A stretch of 14,671 bases of DNA from Ruminococcaceae bacterium UBA7147 (GTDB lineage Bacteria; Bacillota; Clostridia; Oscillospirales; Acutalibacteraceae), in assembly GCA_002491825.1 (NCBI GenBank), contig DKWR01000022.1:5012-19682 (forward strand), read 5' to 3'. Of the stretch, positions 1 through 6,570 are shown one piece after another. Positions within the stretch are counted from its first letter, which is position 1; every line of letters starts with the position of its first letter. The notes beneath the pieces were generated by a model, which was given only the letters and a program-made list of their open reading frames with translations, searched no databases and had not been told where the DNA came from. Made by a program: the position numbers and the translations under genes.

Positions 1-81
1 GTAGGGACACGGCGAGCCGTGTCCACACAAAAATTGCAATGCAATTTTTGTGAATGGGACGTGTAGGAACCCGTCCCCTAC
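1..81. repeat. 81-bp modular palindromic intergenic repeat (copy 1)
   Basis: The element has imperfect terminal inverted repeats (GTAGGGAC at 1-8 against GTCCCCTAC at 73-81) enclosing three hairpins in a row. These are GGACACGG/CCGTGTCC (5-24), a 12-bp AT-rich stem (26-37 with 41-52) and GGGACG/CGTCCC (56-77). It is about 91% identical without gaps (7 mismatches in 81) to 14561-14641 in the same orientation. It lies just beyond the 3' end of the fab-acc operon. No coding capacity is seen. It is probably a non-autonomous, MITE- or REP-like element; its mobility is inferred. It may begin before the window edge. Confidence 0.8.
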
Positions 82-138
82 GGAAACATTTGTTTCTAAC
101 GATAACATTGATATATTCGGTTGCGTTACATAATCACT

Positions 139-171
139 GCGGACACGGCACGCCGTGTCCCTACGAAAACG
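139..171. repeat. Partial copy of the modular palindromic repeat
   Basis: A 9-bp hairpin (GGACACGGC at 141-149, GCCGTGTCC at 152-160) runs into the CCCTACGA end signature. It closely matches the right part of the element at 3843-3875, and the similarity extends past the stem into the flanking AACGTT. It sits 23 bp beyond the accA stop, so the operon transcript would end in or near a strong hairpin. No U-tract follows on the accA strand, so I do not call it a factor-independent terminator. The stretch 82-138 shows nothing recognisable. Confidence 0.65.
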
Positions 172-193
172 TTAATTATCATTAACTTTTGGT

Positions 194-976
194 TTATATG
201 CCCGCACCTAATTTGCGGAAACGGTTGTAACGTGCGTTTGTTAATTCTTCGTCGGTCATTGCAAGGTTCTTTTCAAATGTACGGCTGACGAGAAGTTTAA
301 GACTTTCGAACATAGCCTTATCGTCTGCCTTCGGCTGGCGGATAATACGCTCGATAACGCCGAGGTCAAACAAATCCTGTGCCGTCATCTTAAGAGCCTC
401 TGCCGCCTGCGGTGCCTTTGTGCTGTCTTTCCAGAGAATTGACGCACAGCCCTCGGGAGAAATTACCGAATATACGGAGTTTTCAAGCATCCACACCTCA
501 TCTGCTACTGCAAGCGCAAGCGCACCGCCGCTGCCGCCCTCACCGATTAAAATTGTGAGAATCGGAGTTTTAAGAGCCATCATCTCCATAAGATTTTCCG
601 CAATAGCCTGTCCCTGACCACGTTCCTCTGCACCGATTCCGCAGAATGCGCCGCTTGTGTCAACAAGACAAAGCACGGGACGGCGGAACTTTTCAGCCTG
701 TTTCATAAGTCTTAAAGCCTTGCGGTAGCCCTCGGGATGAGCCTGTCCGAAGTTGCGCTCCATACGCTCCTTGGTGTTTCTGCCCTTTTCAAGTCCGATT
801 ACCGTAACGGGCATATCGTAGAGCATTGCAAGTCCCGAAACAACAGCCTTGTCGTCGGCAAATCTGCGGTCACCGTGAAGCTCGATAAAGCTGTCGCCGA
901 ACATATTTGCGATGTAATCTACAGCAGTAAGCTTGCCGGAATCTCTCGCCGCCATAACCTTTTCATATGCTGTCAT
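194..976 (-). CDS. accA: Acetyl-CoA carboxylase carboxyltransferase, alpha subunit
   Basis: With AccD this forms the cytosolic carboxyltransferase that moves CO2 from carboxybiotin on BCCP to acetyl-CoA, giving malonyl-CoA for fatty-acid synthesis. The 260-aa product has the crotonase-fold AccA core: FIELHGDRRFADD (30-42), GREKG-like GLEKGRNTKE (61-70), HPEGYRKALR (80-89) and the oxyanion motif GEGGSGGALAL (145-155), followed by SPEGCASILWKD (173-184). It is shorter than the roughly 319-aa E. coli protein because it lacks most of the N-terminal helical extension, as is usual in Firmicutes. The ATG shares one base with the accD stop (TAATG), and a GGAGG lies within the accD 3' end, so translational coupling is likely. 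It is the last gene of the operon. Confidence 0.97.
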   Translation of the reverse strand: MTAYEKVMAARDSGKLTAVDYIANMFGDSFIELHGDRRFADDKAVVSGLAMLYDMPVTVIGLEKGRNTKERMERNFGQAHPEGYRKALRLMKQAEKFRRPVLCLVDTSGAFCGIGAEERGQGQAIAENLMEMMALKTPILTILIGEGGSGGALALAVADEVWMLENSVYSVISPEGCASILWKDSTKAPQAAEALKMTAQDLFDLGVIERIIRQPKADDKAMFESLKLLVSRTFEKNLAMTDEELTNARYNRFRKLGAGI

Positions 977-1842
977 TACTCTGCCTCCTCAACACCGTAT
1001 CCGTGTATTCTAAGTAGTTTTACTACCATATCTTTCAGATTGCTTCTGCTGACAACCGCATCTATAAAGCCTTTCTGGAGAACAAACTCCGAGGTTTGGA
1101 AGTCCTTGGGGAGCTTCTGACGTATTGTCTGTTCAATAACTCTCGGTCCTGCAAATGCAACGAGCGTGTCGGGCTCTGCGAGAATTATGTCACCCTCCAT
1201 TGCAAAGGAAGCAGTAACGCCGCCTGTTGTCGGGTCTGTGAGAATTGTGATATAGAGAAGTCCTGCGTCGTTGTGGCGTTTTACCGCACCCGAGGTTTTA
1301 GCCATCTGCATAAGGGACAAAATACCCTCCTGCATTCTTGCTCCGCCTGCGGCAGTACACACAACAATCGGCAAGCTGTTATCGGTTGCATATTCAAAAG
1401 CACGTGTGATTTTTTCTCCTGTAACCGTTCCCATACTGCCCATCATAAAATCGGGATCCATTGCACAGAGAACAGTGTTGATTCCGCCGATTTTACATTC
1501 GCCGCAAATTACGGACTCCTTGCTTCCCTTCGCTCTTGCTTTTTCAAGCTTTGCGTCATAGCCGGGAAAATCAAGTATATTTTTGCTTTCCATATCTGCG
1601 TCGTGCTCAACAAAGCTGTCGCCGTCGGCAAACATTGAAATTCTCTGCTTTGCATTCATTCTGAAATGGTGGTCGCACTTTGTGCAGACGTGCAGGTTCT
1701 CCTCCATATCGGTAGTGAGAAGCATTGTATTGCATTTAGGGCATTTTATCCACATTTCATCGGGAATAAACGGCACATTCTGCTGTTCATCGGGAAGCGA
1801 CTCAAGCTCATTTTTCGGTTTTCTGAAAGAAAATAAATCCAT
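976..1842 (-). CDS. accD: Acetyl-CoA carboxylase carboxyltransferase, beta subunit
   Basis: This is the beta half of the carboxyltransferase, partner of AccA. The 288-aa product carries the family's N-terminal Cys4 zinc ribbon (C34, C37, C53, C56), which is known in E. coli AccD to bind zinc and nucleic acid. It is followed by the carboxyltransferase core with MGSMGTVTGEKI (134-145), AAGGARMQEG (164-173) and DPTTGGVTASFAMEGD (203-218), and GPRVIEQTI (232-240). Length is near the usual 280-305 aa. The ATG at 1842 has a GGAG upstream, in the 20-nt gap after accC. The stop overlaps the accA start by one base. All expected motifs are intact. Confidence 0.97.
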   Translation of the reverse strand: MDLFSFRKPKNELESLPDEQQNVPFIPDEMWIKCPKCNTMLLTTDMEENLHVCTKCDHHFRMNAKQRISMFADGDSFVEHDADMESKNILDFPGYDAKLEKARAKGSKESVICGECKIGGINTVLCAMDPDFMMGSMGTVTGEKITRAFEYATDNSLPIVVCTAAGGARMQEGILSLMQMAKTSGAVKRHNDAGLLYITILTDPTTGGVTASFAMEGDIILAEPDTLVAFAGPRVIEQTIRQKLPKDFQTSEFVLQKGFIDAVVSRSNLKDMVVKLLRIHGYGVEEAE

Positions 1843-1862
1843 AATAACTCCAAACCATAAAG

Positions 1863-3218
1863 TTAATTTTTACTGTTGCGGCGTTTCTCGAAATCAACCA
1901 TAAAGTCGGTTGTATATTCACCGCTTACAAACTGCTCGTCAGATAAAATTTCGGCAAGTAAATCACGGTTTATGTCAACGCCCTCTATGACAAGCTCGGA
2001 TAACGCCATCTTCATTTTTCTGATAGCCTCCGAGCGGCTTCTTGCCTGAACAATCAGCTTGCCAATCATCGAATCGTAGTAAGGCGGAACGAAGTAATCC
2101 TGTAAAATTGCAGTGTCAAAGCGTACAAACGAGCCGCCCGGAATGTGAAGTCTTTTGATTCTTCCGCAGCTCGGACGGAATCCCTTGTCGGGATTTTCGG
2201 CATTGATTCTGCACTCGATTACGTTTCCGTGAGTGAAAATGCTGTCCTGTGTGCGTGAAAGCTTAGCACCTGCGGCAATTCTGATTTGCCACTGAACTAT
2301 ATCAAGTCCCGTTACCATTTCAGTTACGCCGTGTTCAACCTGTAAACGAGTGTTCATTTCCATAAAGTAGAAATTGTTGTTCTTATCAAGCAGAAATTCT
2401 ACCGTACCGGCATTTACATAGTTGACAGCCTTTGCAGCCTTGACTGCGGCAATCATCATTTCCTTACGTGTTTTTTCATCAAGCGCAGGACTGGGGCTTT
2501 CTTCAATCATCTTCTGATTCTTGCGCTGAACGGAGCATTCTCTTTCGCCAAGGCAGATTGTGTTGCCGTACTTGTCGCAGAGGAGCTGCATTTCAATGTG
2601 CTTTACGGGATGAATAAACTTTTCTATGTAGCAGGCACCGTCACCGAAGGCCGCCTGTGCCTCGGCAGATGCGGAGAGAAATGCCTCCTCGAACTGCTCG
2701 ATTGAGTCAACCTTGCGTATTCCCTTTCCGCCGCCGCCAGAACGAGCCTTGATGAGCAGAGGAAAGCCGATTTTCTTGGCTTCCTCAACAGCCTGTTCAA
2801 CGTTTTTAACAATATCACAGCCGGGAGTTACGGGAACGCCTGCGGCACGCATTGTTTTACGTGCGTTGTCCTTGTCGCCGAGGAGTTTAATCATATCGGA
2901 GGTAGGACCTATGAAGTTGATGTTGCACTGCTCGCAGAGCGAAACAAACTTAGCGTTTTCGGACAGAAGTCCGTAGCCGGGGTGAATAGCCTGAGCACCG
3001 CTTTCAACGGCTACGGTGAGGATTGCGGGCATATTGAGGTAGCTGTCGGCTACTCTGTTTCCGCCTACGCAATAGCTTTCGTCGGCAAGCTGAACGTGCA
3101 TTGCGTCCTTGTCAGCCTCGGAATATATTGCAACCGTTGAAATGCCCATTTCACGGCAGGCACGGATAATTCTAACCGCAATTTCTCCACGGTTGGCAAT
3201 CAGAATTTTAGAAAACAT
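1863..3218 (-). CDS. accC: Biotin carboxylase subunit of acetyl-CoA carboxylase
   Basis: This ATP-grasp enzyme carboxylates the biotin carried on BCCP using bicarbonate. The start at 3218 gives the family N-terminus MFSKILIANRGEIAVRII and has GGAAG upstream; it yields 451 aa, the normal length. A longer reading to 3386 would translate a palindromic repeat and is rejected. Visible features are HPGYGLLSEN (79-88), the glycine-rich ATP loop KARSGGGGKGIR (157-168), KHIEMQLLCD (206-215), GERECSVQRKNQKMIEE (224-240), EMNTRLQVEH (287-296), ECRINAEN with the catalytic Arg at 337, and YDSMIGKLIV (381-390). Oddity: the normally near-invariant VEHPVTE reads VEHGVTE, with Gly297 in place of Pro. A 145-nt gap holding a palindromic repeat separates it from fabZ upstream. 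Confidence 0.97.
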   Translation of the reverse strand: MFSKILIANRGEIAVRIIRACREMGISTVAIYSEADKDAMHVQLADESYCVGGNRVADSYLNMPAILTVAVESGAQAIHPGYGLLSENAKFVSLCEQCNINFIGPTSDMIKLLGDKDNARKTMRAAGVPVTPGCDIVKNVEQAVEEAKKIGFPLLIKARSGGGGKGIRKVDSIEQFEEAFLSASAEAQAAFGDGACYIEKFIHPVKHIEMQLLCDKYGNTICLGERECSVQRKNQKMIEESPSPALDEKTRKEMMIAAVKAAKAVNYVNAGTVEFLLDKNNNFYFMEMNTRLQVEHGVTEMVTGLDIVQWQIRIAAGAKLSRTQDSIFTHGNVIECRINAENPDKGFRPSCGRIKRLHIPGGSFVRFDTAILQDYFVPPYYDSMIGKLIVQARSRSEAIRKMKMALSELVIEGVDINRDLLAEILSDEQFVSGEYTTDFMVDFEKRRNSKN

Positions 3219-3260
3219 CTTTTCACTTCCAATATTATTGAGGTAAATACCTAATCGAAT

Positions 3261-3338
3261 GTAGGGAACGACAATGACCGTTCCGATACTTTCAAATGTT
3301 TGCTTTAATTCTGCGGAACGGTCAAGACCGTTCCCTAC
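3261..3338. repeat. 78-bp palindromic repeat, GGAACGGTC family (copy 1)
   Basis: It has perfect 10-bp terminal inverted repeats (GTAGGGAACG at 3261-3270, CGTTCCCTAC at 3329-3338). There is an inner 3' hairpin GGAACGGTC-AA-GACCGTTCC (3315-3334) and a decayed matching 5' hairpin (3265-3284). The same architecture and tips appear at 11786-11862. It fills most of the fabZ-accC gap and would be transcribed in the operon mRNA as a cruciform-like structure. A TA dinucleotide occurs at both ends just inside the outermost base, which suggests but does not prove a TA-targeting MITE. Confidence 0.8.
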
Positions 3339-3363
3339 AGATGCAAGCATATTGATTTTAAAA

Positions 3364-3786
3364 TTACTTATTTTCAACAAGAGCAAACGACAGCTCGGCG
3401 CTTACGCACAGCTTGCCGTCAACATAACCCTTTGCGTCAATAAAGTAGAATGCACCTCTGCTCTTTGTTAAAGTGCAAACGCTTTCAAGGGTATCACCCG
3501 GCTTTACGGGGTTTTTGAACTTTACGTTGTTCATCTTTGTAAAATACGGCGTGCAGTTTTTAACCTTGTCTGCAAGCAGGCAACAGCTTGCCTGTCCCAT
3601 CATTTCGCAGAGGATAACTCCCGGAACAACAGGGTTGCCGGGGAAATGTCCCTGCAAAAAAAATTCGTCGCCTTTGATTGTATATCTGCCCTTTGCCGTG
3701 TTTTCATCTACGCTTTCAGCCTCTTCAACGAGGAGCATATTGTCACGGTGAGGGAGTATTTGTTTGATTTCTTCCTGATTAAGCAT
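3364..3786 (-). CDS. fabZ: 3-hydroxyacyl-[acyl-carrier-protein] dehydratase FabZ
   Basis: FabZ dehydrates 3-hydroxyacyl-ACP to trans-2-enoyl-ACP in the elongation cycle. The 140-aa hot-dog-fold protein begins with the typical IKQILPHRDNMLLVE (8-22). It carries the active-site sequence GHFPGNPVVPGVILCEMMGQ, with catalytic His47 and Glu61 matching the known His/Glu pair of the family. Length is normal. The start at 3786 has AAGGAA upstream. It lies between accB (102-nt gap with a partial palindromic repeat) and accC (145-nt gap with a complete one). No other dehydratase/isomerase (FabA, FabM, FabN) is in the window, so how unsaturated chains are made is not visible here. Confidence 0.96.
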   Translation of the reverse strand: MLNQEEIKQILPHRDNMLLVEEAESVDENTAKGRYTIKGDEFFLQGHFPGNPVVPGVILCEMMGQASCCLLADKVKNCTPYFTKMNNVKFKNPVKPGDTLESVCTLTKSRGAFYFIDAKGYVDGKLCVSAELSFALVENK

Positions 3787-3820
3787 AGTTATATTTCCTT
3801 TTCATTTTGACTATGATTAA

Positions 3821-3875
3821 CATAAATTGCGATGCAATTTATGCGGACACGGAGTGCGTGTCCCTACGACAACGT
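3821..3875. repeat. Partial copy of the modular palindromic repeat in the fabZ-accB gap
   Basis: Two adjacent hairpins are present: CATAAATTGC-GAT-GCAATTTATG (3821-3843), and GGACACG/CGTGTCC (3845-3863) ending in the CCCTACGA signature. The AT-rich stem is the same module as 26-52 and 14586-14612. The GC-rich stem and right flank match 139-171. It occupies about half of the 102-nt gap and lacks the left GTAGGGA end, so it looks truncated or recombined. Confidence 0.7.
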
Positions 3876-3888
3876 TGAATATTTCTAA

Positions 3889-4356
3889 TCAGTTAATTTT
3901 AAACAGCGGCTGACCGTATTCTACAAGCTCGCCGTCCTTTACGAGAACTTCAACGATTTCTCCGTCCTCTTCAGCCTGAATCTCGTTCATACACTTCATA
4001 GCCTCGATAATGCAGACAACATCGCCCTTCTTGACCTTTTTGCCTGTGCTTACATAGGGAGCTTTTCCGGGAGCGGAAGCGGCATAGAAAACGCCTACGA
4101 TAGGAGCGTCAATTGTTTTTGAACTATCTGCAACAGGAGCCGCAGTAACCGCAGGGGCTGACTCAACAGGCGCTGTGGGAATGGGTGCCGGAGCTGCTAC
4201 GCCGTTTGCAACGGGAATTGTATTTACAATCTGCTGTGCAGGCTGAGCCTTTTCAAGACGGATTTTCGAGCCGTCCTCTTTCTGAATTTCAAAAACAGAG
4301 AGTGAGGAATCTTCAAGAAGACTGATAAATTCTTTTATTTCATCTAAATTGTACAT
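3889..4356 (-). CDS. accB: Biotin carboxyl carrier protein of acetyl-CoA carboxylase
   Basis: BCCP carries the biotin that swings between AccC and AccA/AccD. The 155-aa product has the usual three parts: an N-terminal helical segment (1-37), an Ala/Pro/Val-rich flexible linker (38-81) and a C-terminal biotinyl domain (83-155). That domain contains PGKAPYVSTGKKVKKGD, EAMKCMNEI and the final QPLFKIN. The biotinylated lysine is Lys121. The residue after it is Cys rather than the common Met (EAMKM), a modest deviation. The start at 4356 is preceded by AAGGGA. fabF ends 18 nt upstream, so the two genes are closely coupled. Confidence 0.97.
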   Translation of the reverse strand: MYNLDEIKEFISLLEDSSLSVFEIQKEDGSKIRLEKAQPAQQIVNTIPVANGVAAPAPIPTAPVESAPAVTAAPVADSSKTIDAPIVGVFYAASAPGKAPYVSTGKKVKKGDVVCIIEAMKCMNEIQAEEDGEIVEVLVKDGELVEYGQPLFKIN

Positions 4357-4374
4357 AAGCTGTCCCTTTCACAA

Positions 4375-5604
4375 TTAAATCTTTTTGAATACAACGCAAG
4401 CGTCGTGACCGCCGAAGCCGAGGTTTGTTGAAGCCGCAACGTTTACATTGCGCTTAACAGCCTTGTTGGGAGTGTAGTTGAGGTCAAGCGCCTCGTCAGG
4501 CTCATCAAGGTTGATTGTCGGGGGAATAACGCCCTCGTCAAGAGCCTTGATTGCGGCAATTGCCTCTACTGCGCCTGTTGCGCCGAGCATATGTCCTGTC
4601 ATTGACTTTGTCGAGCTGATGTTAGCGTCATAAGCCTTCTGACCGAGAGCGGTTTTGATAGCCATTGTTTCTGTTAAGTCATTTAAATGTGTGCTTGTTC
4701 CGTGTGCATTGATATAGATTTCTGCGTCGTCGGGAACGTTTGCTTCCTTGAACGCAATTTCAATTGCTCTTGCAAGTCCTGCGCCCTCGGGGTCGGGAGC
4801 AGTTACGTGGTGAGCATCACAGGTGTTGCCGTAGCCGCAGAACTCAGCGTAAATCTTTGCACCTCTTGCCTTTGCGTGCTCATATTCTTCAAGGATAAGC
4901 ATACCTGCGCCCTCGCCCATAATAAAGCCGTCACGGTCCTTGTCAAACGGACGTGAAGCCTTCTTCGGGTCGGGATTTGTTGAAAGAGCCTTGATGTTCT
5001 GGAAACCTGCGATTGTAAGCGGAGAAATAACAGCCTCGGTACCGCCTGCGATTACAGCGTCAACATAGCCGTCCTTTACTGCGTGGAAAGCCTCGCCGAT
5101 TGAGTTAGTACCTGTTGCGCAGGCGCTGATTACGGAAAGCGAAGCACCCTTTGCGTTAAAGCGGATAGCAACGTTACCGGTTGCAATGTTACCGATCATC
5201 ATAGGAATGAAGAACGGAGAAACCTTCTTTGCGCCGCCCTTTTCCATAGCGATTGTGTTCTTTTCAAATGTATGAAGTCCGCCGATGCCTGCGCCTATGT
5301 AAACGCCGAAACGGTTTTCGTCAATCTTGCCCATAATTCCGCTGTCATCAACAGCCTGCTGTGCAGCTGCAAGAGCGTACTGGGTGTAAAGGTCAAGCTT
5401 TCTTACTTCTCTTTTTTCAATGTATTTTTCGGGTTCAAAGTTCTTTACAGTGCCTGCAATATGAACCTTTAATTCGCTTGTGTCAAAGTCTGTGATTGTT
5501 TCAATACCGCAAACGCCGTCAACAAGATTTTTCCACATTGTATCAACGTCATTGCCGACGGGAGTGATTGCGCCAAGTCCTGTTACTACTACTCTTCTGC
5601 TCAT
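4375..5604 (-). CDS. fabF: 3-oxoacyl-[acyl-carrier-protein] synthase II FabF
   Basis: FabF condenses malonyl-ACP with acyl-ACP to extend the chain by two carbons. The 409-aa length is normal. The thiolase-fold catalytic triad is intact: Cys162 in SACATGTNS, His301 in NAHGTST and His338 in KSMTGHMLGATGA. The N-terminus MSRRVVVTGLGAITPVG and the C-terminus GFGGHDACVVFKKI are typical. I choose the start at 5604 because GGAGG (5610-5614) sits 5 nt upstream and the family N-terminus begins there; upstream in-frame codons only translate a heptamer repeat. It follows fabG after a 162-nt gap full of repeats and hairpins, and precedes accB by 18 nt. Confidence 0.97.
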   Translation of the reverse strand: MSRRVVVTGLGAITPVGNDVDTMWKNLVDGVCGIETITDFDTSELKVHIAGTVKNFEPEKYIEKREVRKLDLYTQYALAAAQQAVDDSGIMGKIDENRFGVYIGAGIGGLHTFEKNTIAMEKGGAKKVSPFFIPMMIGNIATGNVAIRFNAKGASLSVISACATGTNSIGEAFHAVKDGYVDAVIAGGTEAVISPLTIAGFQNIKALSTNPDPKKASRPFDKDRDGFIMGEGAGMLILEEYEHAKARGAKIYAEFCGYGNTCDAHHVTAPDPEGAGLARAIEIAFKEANVPDDAEIYINAHGTSTHLNDLTETMAIKTALGQKAYDANISSTKSMTGHMLGATGAVEAIAAIKALDEGVIPPTINLDEPDEALDLNYTPNKAVKRNVNVAASTNLGFGGHDACVVFKKI

Positions 5605-5625
5605 ATTTACCTCCAACAGGAAAAT

Positions 5626-5649
5626 GCATAATTCATAATGCATAATGCA
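5626..5649. repeat. Heptanucleotide tandem repeat upstream of fabF
   Basis: Three back-to-back heptamers read GCATAAT, TCATAAT and GCATAAT (5626-5646), with the start of a fourth unit. They lie 12 nt upstream of the fabF Shine-Dalgarno (5610-5614), so copy-number changes would alter the leader right before the ribosome binding site. Just beyond, AATTGAA (5655-5661) and TTCAATT (5685-5691) form a spaced inverted repeat. No function is known to me. Confidence 0.6.
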
Positions 5650-5700
5650 AAATTAATTGAATTTTCCACTTTCCGTTTTAAATTTTCAATTATGTTTACG

Positions 5701-5766
5701 GTCGGGATACCGTCATCTACGATACCGCCGAGCTATCTACTCAATTTGCGTGTCGAGGCACTCGAC
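5701..5766. repeat. Repeat-rich segment with hairpin directly after fabG
   Basis: A perfect 6-bp, 3-nt-loop hairpin (GTCGAG at 5752-5757, CTCGAC at 5761-5766) begins at the base next to the fabG stop codon. Beyond it, GATACCG occurs twice with a 15-bp period (5706-5712 and 5721-5727). There is no U-run, so it is not a classical terminator; fabF lies downstream on the same strand. It may be an mRNA-stabilising or attenuating structure, or the remnant of a further interspersed repeat. Together with 5626-5691 it accounts for the 162-nt fabG-fabF gap. In related operons this gap sometimes holds acpP, but none is visible here. Confidence 0.5.
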
Positions 5767-6510
5767 TCACATTGCAAGACCGCCGTCTACACGGATAACC
5801 TCGCCTGTAACGTAAGCCGCTTCATCGGAGCAAAGGAATGCCACAACGTTTGCGACGTCCTCGGGAGTACCGATACGCTTTGCGGGAATCTGTGCCTTCA
5901 TAGCGTCCTTAACCTTGTCGGAAAGCACGTTTGTCATATCTGTTCCGATATAACCGGGTGCCACTGCGTTGGCTGTGACTCCTCTGCCTGCAAGCTCCTT
6001 TGCAACTGACTTTGTAAGTCCGATAATGCCTGCCTTTGATGCGGAATAGTTAGCCTGTCCTGCGTTGCCGTTAAGACCTACAATTGAAGATGTGCTTACG
6101 ATTCTGCCGAAACGCTTCTTCATAAAGTGCTTGTAGGTGTGCTTAATCATATTGAAAGTACCCTTGAGGTTTACGCCGATTACTGCGTCAAAGTCCTTTT
6201 CGTCCATATTGAGAATGAGCTTGTCACGTGTGATTCCTGCGTTGTTGATGAGAAAATCAATTCCGCCGAATTCCTCAATAACCTGCTCAACTACCTTCTG
6301 TGAAGCCTCAAAGTCGGATACGTCGCAGAAATACTGCTCAACCTTTGTGCCGTACTGTAAAAGCTCTTCCTTTGCCTTTATGCCCTCGCTCTCGTCACCA
6401 ACATAGAGAATTGCAATGTTTGCGCCGCCCTGTGCAAGCTTTGTTGCGATTGCAAGACCGATTCCTCTTGAGCCGCCTGTTACTACGGCTGTTTTATTTG
6501 TAAAATCCAT
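5767..6510 (-). CDS. fabG: 3-oxoacyl-[acyl-carrier-protein] reductase FabG
   Basis: FabG is an NADPH-dependent short-chain dehydrogenase that reduces 3-oxoacyl-ACP to 3-hydroxyacyl-ACP. The 247-aa product has the cofactor motif TGGSRGIG (11-18), NNAG (89-92), catalytic Ser142, Tyr155 and Lys159 (YSASK), and PGYIGTDM (185-192). The VTGEVIRVDGG ending (234-244) is typical of the family. Length is normal. The start at 6510 gives the usual MDFTNKTAVVTGG and has GGAGG 8 nt upstream (6519-6523); an in-frame extension to 6555 is rejected. fabD ends 60 nt upstream. Confidence 0.96.
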   Translation of the reverse strand: MDFTNKTAVVTGGSRGIGLAIATKLAQGGANIAILYVGDESEGIKAKEELLQYGTKVEQYFCDVSDFEASQKVVEQVIEEFGGIDFLINNAGITRDKLILNMDEKDFDAVIGVNLKGTFNMIKHTYKHFMKKRFGRIVSTSSIVGLNGNAGQANYSASKAGIIGLTKSVAKELAGRGVTANAVAPGYIGTDMTNVLSDKVKDAMKAQIPAKRIGTPEDVANVVAFLCSDEAAYVTGEVIRVDGGLAM

Positions 6511-6570
6511 ATTGTTTACCTCCGAATTTCTGCGGCAGTAACAAATCCTGCCCAACGAATGTATGTTAAA

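Noticed and set aside
1..171. CRISPR-like array from the clustered hairpins
   Set aside because: The repeats are few, unequal in length and irregularly spaced, with no uniform spacers and no cas genes.
141..193. Intrinsic terminator for the fab-acc operon
   Set aside because: The hairpin is strong, but no U-tract follows on the minus strand, so only a structural role is supported.
1096..1638. 180-aa plus-strand reading frame opposite accD
   Set aside because: It is a shadow of the accD coding strand, with Cys-rich non-family sequence and no ribosome binding site.
3219..3386. N-terminal extension of AccC to about 507 aa
   Set aside because: The extra 56 residues translate the 3261-3338 palindromic repeat. 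The family N-terminus and a ribosome binding site mark 3218 as the start.
5605..5643. Upstream extension of FabF
   Set aside because: It translates the CATAAT heptamer repeat; GGAGG at 5610-5614 fixes the start at 5604.
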